Source: Actinomycetes bacterium (lineage in GTDB: Bacteria; Actinomycetota; Acidimicrobiia; Acidimicrobiales; Microtrichaceae). Taken from it: a DNA stretch of 64,000 nucleotides. Positions 34,542 through 42,335 of the stretch are shown piece by piece. A model generated the notes under the pieces. The model did not search any database. It was given only the letters and a program-made list of their open reading frames with translations, and was not told the origin of the DNA. A program made the translations under genes and the position numbers. Position 1 is the first letter of the stretch; each line of letters begins with the position of its first letter. The stretch spans positions 124,001-188,000 of the forward strand of contig JAAEPF010000017.1 in the NCBI GenBank assembly GCA_024222295.1, written 5' to 3'.

Positions 34542-35371
34542 TAGCTGTCTCCTTGCGGTGCATGGGCGGCGTTGCGCGCCCGGCACGCCGCGAGGAACTC
34601 GGCCAGCACGACCGCGTTGTCGAACACCGGTGCGCCACCGAGTGGCTCGCCGCGCAGGGTGTCGAAGAACTCGGGGTGCCACTGCACGCCCATCACCCAC
34701 GGCCCGGACCCGGCGCGCAGGGCCTCGACCACACCATCATCCGCGGACAGCGCTTGCACGACCAGTCCATCGGCAACGGTGGCGACTCCCTGGTGGTGGA
34801 TGCTGTTGACCGTCGCTCTGCACGGCCCATCCAGGAGAGCCGAGAGACCTGTGGAGTCCAGGATGTCGACCTCGTGAACGTTCAGGTCGTAGGTGGCGGC
34901 GTCCCTGTGGGCCCGGTCGGTGACCTGCTGGTGGACGAGATCCTGGTGAAGCGTGCCGCCGAGGGCGACATTGAGGACCTGCATCCCGCGGCAGATCCCG
35001 AGCACGGGCTTGCCGACTTCGCAGAACTTCCCGAACAGTTCGATCTCGTAGCGATCCCGGATGGCATCTCCGCTCCACTCGGGCCGCAGCGGTTCCTCTC
35101 CGTAGGACTGCGGTGCCACATCCGCGCCGCCGTGCAGCACCAGCCCGTCGAGGTCGGCAACCCAAGTGTCGATCTCGGGCCCACCGGGCGGTGCGGTCGG
35201 GATCGGGTAGACGATGGCACCACCCGAGGCGACCCACTGGATCATCGACTGCTCGACATAGAGCAGGGTCTTGCCGGTGAACAACGCACGGCTGGGGTCC
35301 GCGTGGTCGAAGCACGAACTGAGCCCGATCCGGGGCAGCCGCCCAGCGCCGTGCGGACTTGGCCCGGTCAT
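34541..35371 (-). CDS. Class I glutamine-amidotransferase-like gamma-glutamyl hydrolase (PuuD type)
   Basis: 276 residues of the peptidase C26/PuuD group, which cleaves gamma-glutamyl amides to glutamate plus the amine or amino acid. Nucleophile Cys127 is in LGICRGMQVLN, the catalytic His and Glu in GVQWHPEFF, and LVLHGGADVAPQSYGEEP shapes the pocket. In this operon it would release glutamate from the oxidised gamma-glutamyl intermediate. ATG overlaps the dehydrogenase stop (ATGA); its own stop overlaps the aldehyde dehydrogenase start. Confidence 0.9.
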   Translation of the reverse strand: MTGPSPHGAGRLPRIGLSSCFDHADPSRALFTGKTLLYVEQSMIQWVASGGAIVYPIPTAPPGGPEIDTWVADLDGLVLHGGADVAPQSYGEEPLRPEWSGDAIRDRYEIELFGKFCEVGKPVLGICRGMQVLNVALGGTLHQDLVHQQVTDRAHRDAATYDLNVHEVDILDSTGLSALLDGPCRATVNSIHHQGVATVADGLVVQALSADDGVVEALRAGSGPWVMGVQWHPEFFDTLRGEPLGGAPVFDNAVVLAEFLAACRARNAAHAPQGDS

Positions 35372-36513
35372 CCGTAGGCCCTGGCGAAGATGTCCGCGAA
35401 GTCGGCCGCGCCCACCGGCCTTGGATTGTTGGCGTGGCAGGGGTCCTCGGTGGCAAGTCGGGTCAGTTCGGCTGCCAGGGCACCGTCGAGTCCGTGATCT
35501 CTGAGCGTTGCAGCCACGCCGACCTCTGCCTTCAGCGCAGCGAGCCAGTCGAGGAACGCCTCCGCCGTCGGGTCCAACCCGACAACCAGCGCGAGGTGTT
35601 CGAGCCGGTCAGCGGAACTCTCCACGTTGAAGCGCAGCGCGTGGTCGATCATCAGCCCGTTGGCCAGTCCGTGGTGCACGTCGGCCGCCGTGCCGAGGGC
35701 GTGGGCGCACGAGTGCACCAGCCCGAGGCCCTTCTGGAACGCCACTGCGCCCATCATCGAGGCGACGAGCATCGCCGAGCGGGCTTCGATGTCGGATCCG
35801 TCTGCAACGGCGTTGGCCAGGTTGGCCGCGCAGAGGCGTACGCCTTCCACGGCGATGCCGTCACACAGAGGGTTGAAGCCCTTGGCGAGGTAGGCCTCGA
35901 TGTTGTGGGTGAGTGCGTCGATCCCCGTGGCTGCGGTGATGTGGGGTGGCAGCCCGACGGTGAGCGCCGGGTCGGCGAACACGACGCGAGCGAGCAGGTG
36001 CGGCGAGTAGATGATCTTCTTGATGTGGGTGTCGTCATCGGCAATGACGGCGCTGCGGCCGACCTCGCTGCCGGTGCCGGCGGTGGTCGGGATCGCCACG
36101 AACCAGGGAAGTGGTGCCTGTTCGATCGGGCGGGCACCCGGCATCTCGTCCTCGTAGTCGAAGAGGTCGCCGGGGTGGGTAGCCATCAAGGCGACCGCCT
36201 TCGCCACATCCAGCGCGGCTCCGCCGCCGAGTCCCACGACCGCGTCGGCACCGTGTTCGCGGTATGCGGCCACGCCATGGGTGACCTGTGACTCGACCGG
36301 GTTGCCCCACACGCCGGAGAACGATGCCGCCTCCAGGCCGGCACCCTGCATCGAGGCCAGCAGGTTCTGGTGGAAGTCGAGCTCGGCGACCCCGCGGTCG
36401 GTGACCACGATCGGCCTGCTGACGCCCTGCTTGTGAAGGTGGGCCGGCACTTCCCCGGCGGCACCGACACCGAAGCGAATGGCCGTGGGGAAGTCGAAGC
36501 TGGTGGCGGTCAT
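35368..36513 (-). CDS. Iron-containing (group III) alcohol dehydrogenase
   Basis: 381 residues. NAD-binding GLGGGAALDVAKAVAL and AIPTTAGTGSEVGRSAV, and the metal ligands in GIDALTHNIEAYL and GLVHSCAHALG plus HHGLANGLMIDHALRFN are all present. Family members oxidise short alcohols or hydroxyacids. Placed between a glutamine-synthetase-like gene and a gamma-glutamyl hydrolase, it is best explained as oxidising the hydroxyl group of a gamma-glutamylated amino alcohol to the aldehyde. It starts 45 bases after the ligase stop and overlaps the hydrolase by four bases. Confidence 0.9.
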   Translation of the reverse strand: MTATSFDFPTAIRFGVGAAGEVPAHLHKQGVSRPIVVTDRGVAELDFHQNLLASMQGAGLEAASFSGVWGNPVESQVTHGVAAYREHGADAVVGLGGGAALDVAKAVALMATHPGDLFDYEDEMPGARPIEQAPLPWFVAIPTTAGTGSEVGRSAVIADDDTHIKKIIYSPHLLARVVFADPALTVGLPPHITAATGIDALTHNIEAYLAKGFNPLCDGIAVEGVRLCAANLANAVADGSDIEARSAMLVASMMGAVAFQKGLGLVHSCAHALGTAADVHHGLANGLMIDHALRFNVESSADRLEHLALVVGLDPTAEAFLDWLAALKAEVGVAATLRDHGLDGALAAELTRLATEDPCHANNPRPVGAADFADIFARAYG

Positions 36514-36558
36514 CGAGTTACTCCGTGGTCGAGGGCAGCGCTCAGCATCGCCGACGAC

Positions 36559-37941
36559 TCACACGATCTCGAAGTAGCGCTGCAGTTCCCAGTCGGTCAC
36601 AGCGCTGAGGGACTGGTTCCACTCCCACCGACGGCTCGTGGCGAAGTGGTCGACGAACTCGTTGCCGAGCATCGACCGTGCCGTTTCCGAGGCGGTGAAC
36701 CGTTCGGTGGCCTCTGCGAGGGTCGCGGGATAGCGGTTCACGTCGGCGTCGTAGCCGGAGCCGGACACGGCCTCCGTGTCGAGCTCCAGTCCGTCAGCGA
36801 TGCCGCGCAGGCCCGCTGCGAGGCAGGCGGCCACGCTCAGGTACGGGTTCACGTCGGAACCGGGCAGCCGGGTTTCGAGCCTGGTCGACTTCTCACTGCC
36901 GGGGATCACACGAAGGGCGACCGTGCGGTTGTCGACACCCCATGTTGGGCGGGTCGGCGCCCAGTACCCCTCGACGAGGCGCTTGTAGCTGTTGACCGTG
37001 GGGGCGAGCAGCGGAAGGAGGTCGCTGAGGTGGGCGAGCTGGCCGGCGACATATGAGCGGAACGTGGTGCTCATCGAGTCGGCGTCGCTGCTGTCGTGGA
37101 ATGCCGACTCGCCGGAGCCCACCTTCAGCAGGCTCTGGTGGTGGTGGCCGGAGCAGCCTGGGAGGTCAGATGAGATGCGTGCCATGAACGTGGGCAGGAT
37201 CCCGGTGCGGGCACCGATCTCCTTCGTCGCCGTCTTGAACAGAATCGCGCGGTCAGCGGCTTCCAGCGTGCCGGAGTGCAGGATCGCCGCTTCGAGCACG
37301 CCCGGGCCCGTTTCGGTGTGCAGACCCTCCAGCGGGATGCGGTACTTGCGCAACTGGCCCATCAGGGCTTCGAGGAACTCGGCGTTGTGGCTGTGGCGGA
37401 TCACGCTGTATCCGAACATCCCGGGGCTGATCGGATCGAGGTCACGGTGGCCCTTGGCAGTCGCGGAGTCGGGTGTCTCCGCGAAGTTGAACCACTCGAA
37501 CTCGAGGCCGAACACAGGGTCGAACCCCATGTCGTTCGCCTGGCCGACAATCCGCTTCAGCAACTGCCGGGGGCAGATGGCGAGTGGGGCTCCGTCGTCC
37601 CGCTCGAAGTCTCCGAGGAAGAACGGGCGGTCGCCCTCCCACGGGATGCGGCGGTAAGTGCCCAGATCGATGCGCACGTTCTGGTCGGGGTAGCCGGTGT
37701 GCCACCCGGTGAAGGCGGCGTCGTCGTAGCACTCGTCGCCCATGTCCCAGCCGAGCACCACGTTGCACATGCCGAAGCCGTCCTCGGCGGAGCCCAGGAA
37801 CTTGTCCTTTGCCATGTACTTGCCGCGCAGGATTCCATCCGCGTCGGTGACGGCCACTTTGACGTAGTCACCCTCCCAGGCGCGCACCTCTGCGAGTGCC
37901 GCATCGGATCCACCGTCGTCGTTGCTGTGCTCTGCGCTCAC
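36559..37941 (-). CDS. Glutamine-synthetase-family gamma-glutamyl amine ligase
   Basis: 460 residues of the GlnA superfamily, in the branch that ligates glutamate to amines (PuuA, IpuC, GlnA3/GlnA4 types) rather than ammonia. Family signatures are LEFEWFNFAETP (metal ligands), LHTETGPGVLEAAI, CSGHHHQSLLK where GlnA has a GSGMHVHQS-type motif, NSYKRLVEGYWAPT and NRTVALRVIPG. The adenylylation region of GlnA is absent. It is the promoter-proximal gene of the operon; the substrate, by the company it keeps, is probably an amino alcohol such as ethanolamine. GTG start, TACACT eight bases before. Confidence 0.9.
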   Translation of the reverse strand: MSAEHSNDDGGSDAALAEVRAWEGDYVKVAVTDADGILRGKYMAKDKFLGSAEDGFGMCNVVLGWDMGDECYDDAAFTGWHTGYPDQNVRIDLGTYRRIPWEGDRPFFLGDFERDDGAPLAICPRQLLKRIVGQANDMGFDPVFGLEFEWFNFAETPDSATAKGHRDLDPISPGMFGYSVIRHSHNAEFLEALMGQLRKYRIPLEGLHTETGPGVLEAAILHSGTLEAADRAILFKTATKEIGARTGILPTFMARISSDLPGCSGHHHQSLLKVGSGESAFHDSSDADSMSTTFRSYVAGQLAHLSDLLPLLAPTVNSYKRLVEGYWAPTRPTWGVDNRTVALRVIPGSEKSTRLETRLPGSDVNPYLSVAACLAAGLRGIADGLELDTEAVSGSGYDADVNRYPATLAEATERFTASETARSMLGNEFVDHFATSRRWEWNQSLSAVTDWELQRYFEIV

Positions 37942-37949
37942 GGCCGGTG

Positions 37950-37955
37950 AGTGTA
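37950..37955 (-). promoter_or_regulatory. -10 hexamer TACACT, leaderless promoter of the gamma-glutamyl operon
   Basis: TACACT, eight bases, then GTG at 37941 on the minus strand. It is the only obvious promoter for the four genes that run to 33171. Confidence 0.5.
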
Positions 37956-38180
37956 GGGGTCCGGCGAAGGTCCGTCTCAGGGATCGGCCCGGACATCTCG
38001 GTTGGCGTGGCGGGCCCAGTCGTCGATGATCGACTCGACCGTGCTCAGGTGACGGGCGATGGCGAGCGCGTCGGGCACCTCCGCGAGGACTTGCTCATAC
38101 CGGCGAACCGGACGCGCGGTCTCGCCCTGGCCGATCAGCTTGGCGGTGTGAGTCGCGTGTGTTCGGGGCAGACTGTGGGG

Positions 38181-38864
38181 ATGCGAGTACTGATAGTCGA
38201 GGATTCTCCCGAGGTGATCGAGCTGCTACGGCCTGTTCTCACCGCGGACGGGCACGAGGTTGAGGTGGTGCAGGACGGTGAAGCCGGACTCGCCTTGGCG
38301 GCCGAGTTCGATCCGGAGGTCGTGCTGCTGGACGTCGTGCTGCCGGGCCTCGACGGCATCGAGGTCTGCCGCCGCCTGCGTCAGAGTTCCGATGCCTACG
38401 TGATGATGCTGACCTCGAAGGACGACGAGGTGGACCGGGTGGTCGGCCTGTCCGCGGGGGCGGACGACTATGTCACGAAGCCGTTCTTTCCCCGCGAAGT
38501 GTCGGCGCGTATCTCGGCCATGGCGCGCCGGCCGAGGGCACCGCAGTCGCAGGAGAGTGGGACCGAGGCCATCACGGTGGGTGACCTCGAGGTCGAGCCG
38601 GAGACCCGTCGAGCGACCATCGCCGGTGAGGAGCTGGCACTCACCAAGAAGGAGTTCGACCTGCTGGAGCTCCTGGTCTCGCGTCCCAGGGTCGTGCACA
38701 CCCGAGAGATGCTCCGCGAGCACTTGTGGGGACCCGACTGGTTCGGCGACGACCACGTGGTGGATGTCCACATGGGCAACCTCCGCAAGAAGATCGATGC
38801 CGGACGCAAGCCCAGCAGGATCCAGACGGTACGGGGCGTCGGCTTCCGCATGGCTGACGCCTAG
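38181..38864 (+). CDS. OmpR-family response regulator
   Basis: 227 residues: receiver domain (phosphoacceptor Asp51 in EVVLLDVVLPGLDG, acidic pair near the start in VLIVEDSP, Lys in DDYVTKPFFP) and a winged-helix DNA-binding domain (ALTKKEFDLLELLVSRP and DVHMGNLRKKI). No kinase gene is directly coupled; it ends 30 bases from the convergent H-NOX cassette, which could supply phosphate, but this is only positional. CAGACT six bases before the ATG resembles the leaderless pattern. Confidence 0.92.
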   Translation: MRVLIVEDSPEVIELLRPVLTADGHEVEVVQDGEAGLALAAEFDPEVVLLDVVLPGLDGIEVCRRLRQSSDAYVMMLTSKDDEVDRVVGLSAGADDYVTKPFFPREVSARISAMARRPRAPQSQESGTEAITVGDLEVEPETRRATIAGEELALTKKEFDLLELLVSRPRVVHTREMLREHLWGPDWFGDDHVVDVHMGNLRKKIDAGRKPSRIQTVRGVGFRMADA

Positions 38865-38894
38865 TGCCGACTGGGGTGTCCGAAGGCGGTCAGC

Positions 38895-39593
38895 TCAGCC
38901 GGCGGACAGCTCCACGGCCACGCCACCCGACTCGGAGCGTGCCAGACGCAGCTCGAGCACGGCGTCATCCGATTCCGACAGGTCGGTGATGGCGTCCATG
39001 ACAGTGCTGTCAAGCGCCTCGGGGTCAGGTGTGGCGAGGTCAGCAGAGCCCGGCGCCAGGTCGACCATCAGCAGCTTGCCGGCCTGCGCCGCTGCCAGCT
39101 GCCAGCGCTCCTCGTGCTCTTCGAGCACGCTCGACAGACTGGCAACCTGCCGACGACCGGTTGCGGACGGGGCGGGTTCCCCGCGGGGTGCGCGCCGATC
39201 GGGCACGGCAGCGTCGAACGCCCTCTCGTCGAGGGCGTCCCTCATCTCGGCGAGAGCCTGCGCCATCGCTGCCAACCGGCGCTCGCCCATCGGTTCGTCG
39301 GCGGAGAGCGATTCGAGTTCGAAGAACAGTGCCGACAACGAGGTCCTGAGGCTGTGCGACAACTCTGAGAGCACTCGCTCACGGTCCGATGCCGCATCGG
39401 TGGCTGCATCGCGGGCCGCCTGCAACTCCAGTGTGCGGGCCTCGAGTCTTTCCTGCAGCATCTGGCGCTGGTCCCATCGATCCGTGGTGAGGCGCTCCGC
39501 GATCGTCTCGGCCTCCTGCCGGGCCGCCCTCTCGCGGGCCACGCGTCTCTCGAGGCGTCGGATCCGCTCCAGGGACTCGTCGCCGGAGCTCAC
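38895..39593 (-). CDS. Coiled-coil protein with kinase-like H-box and truncated ATPase region
   Basis: 232 residues, third gene of the H-NOX cassette, GTG start overlapping the H-NOX stop (GTGA). Residues 5-75 are a continuous coiled coil (RLERRVARERAARQEAETIA), followed by an H-box-like SELSHSLRTSLSALFFELES with His80. The last 70 residues resemble the first part of a HATPase_c domain (DPEALDSTVMDAITDLSES at the N-box position, but the asparagine is missing) and end before the G-boxes. It cannot be an ATP-using kinase by itself; it could be a phosphotransfer or signalling helix dimer partner of the hybrid kinase. Confidence 0.75.
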   Translation of the reverse strand: MSSGDESLERIRRLERRVARERAARQEAETIAERLTTDRWDQRQMLQERLEARTLELQAARDAATDAASDRERVLSELSHSLRTSLSALFFELESLSADEPMGERRLAAMAQALAEMRDALDERAFDAAVPDRRAPRGEPAPSATGRRQVASLSSVLEEHEERWQLAAAQAGKLLMVDLAPGSADLATPDPEALDSTVMDAITDLSESDDAVLELRLARSESGGVAVELSAG

Positions 39594-40126
39594 ACGGCAC
39601 CCTCGATGCGAATGGTGCAGCGGCTGTCCCCACGGTGCTTGCAGGACGTCTGGTGCACGCTCACGGACTCGCCGAAGTGGTCTGCCGAGCCCAGCACCAA
39701 CCCTTCGGCGAGCATGCAGAGGTCCCTGACGGACTCATAGTCCATCTCGAGGGTGCCACCGTCGTCACGTAGGGCGAACCGCGGCACCGACGCGCCGGGG
39801 TAGAGCTTGAGCACCTCGGGATGGATCATCCCGTTGACCCTCGGCAGGAACTCCCGCAGCGACGAGGCGTCGTCGGCGAAATCGGGGTAGCGCCGGATGA
39901 GCGGAGTGAAGCTGAGCCGACCGAGGACCCGCAGGACGTCCTCGACGGGCGCACCGAGCCTGCTGGACGCGGCTCCCGCGACCTCTACCAGTTCGGCGTC
40001 GGGGTAGTTGCCCACGGCGGTGTAGGCGCCCTCGAGGTCGCAGTCCTCGACCAGGTCGTCCCACATGTCGTCCCCCCACTCGCCGGAGACGGCTTCCTCG
40101 AGCACATTCATCAGTAGGCCCGTCAT
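39590..40126 (-). CDS. H-NOX heme-based nitric oxide sensor
   Basis: 178 residues, the full length of a stand-alone H-NOX. Proximal heme ligand His102 is in NGMIHPEVLKLYPGA, Pro115 in GASVPRF matches the residue that distorts the heme, and the heme-propionate motif Y.S.R is YESVR at 130-134. The distal pocket stretch around residue 140 (RDLCMLAEG) has no tyrosine, so NO rather than O2 binding is expected. Its ATG overlaps the kinase stop (ATGA). In known systems H-NOX inhibits its partner kinase when NO is bound. Confidence 0.92.
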   Translation of the reverse strand: MTGLLMNVLEEAVSGEWGDDMWDDLVEDCDLEGAYTAVGNYPDAELVEVAGAASSRLGAPVEDVLRVLGRLSFTPLIRRYPDFADDASSLREFLPRVNGMIHPEVLKLYPGASVPRFALRDDGGTLEMDYESVRDLCMLAEGLVLGSADHFGESVSVHQTSCKHRGDSRCTIRIEGAV

Positions 40127-42129
40127 GGGACCTCCTCGGGGTCCTGGATCGCTTGTCGGATGTGGTTGCGGAGATGCGTCGTGGTCGCCGACATGAGGCC
40201 TTCCAGCTCGACCGTCGTCGAGGCCGCCACCGGATCGGTTGCGTGCTCGACTTCTCGCAGGGCCTCAGCGAGGGCCGATGCGCCGAGCATCGCGCTCGGC
40301 GACCGAAGGGCGTGGACACTGCGGCGCGTCGCCTCAGCATCCCCTTGGACTGCGGCCCGGCGGATCTCCGCCAGCCGGCCCGGCGCCTCGGACATGTAGG
40401 TGGCGGCGACCCTGGAAACGGAGTCCGCTCCCAGCTCGTCGACCAATCGCGTGAACCTCTCGGGGTCGATTGTCGGGTCCTGTGGGCCGGACGCCTCAGC
40501 GGTCCCGGACCGGACGGGTTCGGCGGCCGTGTCTCGGTGGTGATGAGAGTCGGGCACTGCGGTGTGGAGGCCTTCGGCCAGGGCCGACAGCACCACCGGC
40601 TTGGCTAGGAATCCGTCCATGCCGGCCCGTTCACACGCCTCCCGTGTGGAGCTGAGCGCGGATGCGGTCAGCGCCAGGATCGGCAGCCTGCGACCGGTGC
40701 CCCGTTCCCCCATGCGGATCATCCGTGCGGTCTCGAACCCGTCCATGTCCGGCATGTTGCAGTCCATCAGCACGACATCGATGGTGTCAGATCCCACACG
40801 TTCGATGGCTTCAGCCCCTCCTTCGGCCAGTACGCACCGGCAGCCCAGCCTCATCAGCTGCGCTTCGACCAGCAGCCGGTTGGTGGCGTTGTCGTCGACG
40901 ACGAGCACGTTCAGTCCGACCGGTCCGCTGGCGTCTCGCTGAGCCGGCGCATCACCGGGCTCCCTGGTGAGGGGCAGCGGCAGTTCGAAATGGAACGTAG
41001 ATCCATGACCCTCGAGGGTGCTCACGTCCAGCCGGTTGCCTCCCATCGCCTCGACCAATCTCGCCGAGATGGGCAGGCCGAGACCGCTCCCGCGGGTGGC
41101 GTCGATGCTCGCCGCCTGTCTGAACGGCTCGAAGATGCCGGTGACCTCGTCGGGGGGTATGCCGGGGCCGGTATCGGTGACGGAGAATCGCACCCACTCG
41201 GTGGAACGTGTGGCGGCGCCCGGGGCAACCTCGATGTCCACCCGGCCTTCGCTCGTGAACTTGATCGCGTTGGTGACCAGGTTGAGCAGGACTTCGTAGA
41301 GCCTGTCCCGGTCACCGCTGCGCCAGTCCGAGACCCATGGGTCGATGGAGGCGTCCAGGCGGAGTCCGCGCTGCTCGGCCCTCATGCGAGCGACTTCCAT
41401 GACTTCGCCGATCACCTCGCGCAGCTGGAATGGCTCAGACCTGATGGAAGCCCGGCCTGCGTCGAGGCGCGCGAGGTCGAGCAGGTCGTCGATCATGCGG
41501 GCGAGCCTTTCGGCCTCTCCGCGGATACGGGCCGACCAGCTCGCTGCTTCGGTCTGGTCGGGATCGTCGAGCTGGTTCTCCAACAGTTCTGCGAATCCGA
41601 GGATCGAATGCAGCGGAGCGCGGATTTCGTGACTGACGATCGCCGCGTAGTCGGACTTCGCCTCTGCCAGCTGGAGCGCCGATTCCCGCGCCGACACCAG
41701 TTCTTCCTCCGCGTGCTTGTGCTGTGAGACGTTGCGGGTGGTCACAACTATGCCGAGCAGGTCTGGATCATCGAGCTGGTTCACCGCGCTCAGCGCTACC
41801 CACTCGTAGTGCCCATCTGCGTGCCGCACCCGCACCTCGGCCTGGAACTCCTCGCCGGGATGCCCGAGCACGTCGGCCAGCATCCTGGTGCCGAGTTCCA
41901 AGTCGTCGGGGTGGGCGAGGTCCGCCATGCTCCGCCCGACCCACCACTCCGAGGGGTATCCCAGCACGGCCTGCCCGGTGGCGGTGGAGCTCGAGACCTT
42001 GCCTTCCGCGTCGAACACCGTGACCGTGTGGGAGGCGCTCAGCAGCAGCTTCTGCAGCGTGCGGCAGTAGCGCTCCAAGTCCATGGGTGGATCGGCCGTC
42101 GAAATGTCCGGGCCGTGGTCGCTGCTCAT
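40123..42129 (-). CDS. Hybrid sensor histidine kinase (PAS-HisKA-HATPase-REC-HPt), H-NOX partner
   Basis: 668 residues, no membrane segment. PAS domain at about 25-135 (TVTVFDAEGKV, LAHPDDLELG), phosphoacceptor His167 in AAIVSHEIRAPLHSILG, ATPase boxes NLVTNAIKFT, DTGPGIP and GSGLGLPI, a receiver with Asp in VVLMDCNMPDMDGFE, and a C-terminal HPt domain with His in SVHALRSPSAMLGA. A complete four-step phosphorelay is thus in one chain, needing only an outside response regulator. It precedes and is coupled to the H-NOX gene, so cytoplasmic NO is the probable signal. Confidence 0.93.
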   Translation of the reverse strand: MSSDHGPDISTADPPMDLERYCRTLQKLLLSASHTVTVFDAEGKVSSSTATGQAVLGYPSEWWVGRSMADLAHPDDLELGTRMLADVLGHPGEEFQAEVRVRHADGHYEWVALSAVNQLDDPDLLGIVVTTRNVSQHKHAEEELVSARESALQLAEAKSDYAAIVSHEIRAPLHSILGFAELLENQLDDPDQTEAASWSARIRGEAERLARMIDDLLDLARLDAGRASIRSEPFQLREVIGEVMEVARMRAEQRGLRLDASIDPWVSDWRSGDRDRLYEVLLNLVTNAIKFTSEGRVDIEVAPGAATRSTEWVRFSVTDTGPGIPPDEVTGIFEPFRQAASIDATRGSGLGLPISARLVEAMGGNRLDVSTLEGHGSTFHFELPLPLTREPGDAPAQRDASGPVGLNVLVVDDNATNRLLVEAQLMRLGCRCVLAEGGAEAIERVGSDTIDVVLMDCNMPDMDGFETARMIRMGERGTGRRLPILALTASALSSTREACERAGMDGFLAKPVVLSALAEGLHTAVPDSHHHRDTAAEPVRSGTAEASGPQDPTIDPERFTRLVDELGADSVSRVAATYMSEAPGRLAEIRRAAVQGDAEATRRSVHALRSPSAMLGASALAEALREVEHATDPVAASTTVELEGLMSATTTHLRNHIRQAIQDPEEVP

Positions 42130-42284
42130 GCTGCGGGCACGAACCGTTGTTCCTCGCTCATGGGTACAGTTTGCCCGGTAACGTCGTGTTTTTGCATGCG
42201 TCCCGGTGCCACGAAGCGGCCGAGGTCGGTCTGGTGGATGGTCTCCCCGGCCCCGGGGCTATCGGCAAGGAGCAGGTTCACCAC
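42126..42284 (-). CDS. Possible 52-codon small ORF coupled to the hybrid kinase
   Basis: In the 170-base gap before the kinase there is an open frame from GTG 42284 that ends in a TGA overlapping the kinase ATG (ATGA). The peptide ends TVPMSEEQRFVPAA. A shorter form from ATG 42161 (11 residues) has CAAACT six bases upstream, similar to the CAGACT before the response regulator, so this may instead be a leaderless mini-ORF. The same frame is open back to the stop of the upstream lipoprotein gene. No homolog is recognised; it could be a leader peptide that couples translation. Confidence 0.3.
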   Translation of the reverse strand: MVNLLLADSPGAGETIHQTDLGRFVAPGRMQKHDVTGQTVPMSEEQRFVPAA

Positions 42285-42335
42285 GACGCTGCGCAGGCGC
42301 CCTTCGACCGCGAAGCTGGTCAGGGCGGCGGAGGG

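Noticed and set aside
37977-38220. Minus-strand frame ending TVESIIDDWARHANRDVRADP
   Set aside because: Looks protein-like but has no ATG, GTG or TTG before the stop near 38220 and runs into the response regulator; at most a remnant.
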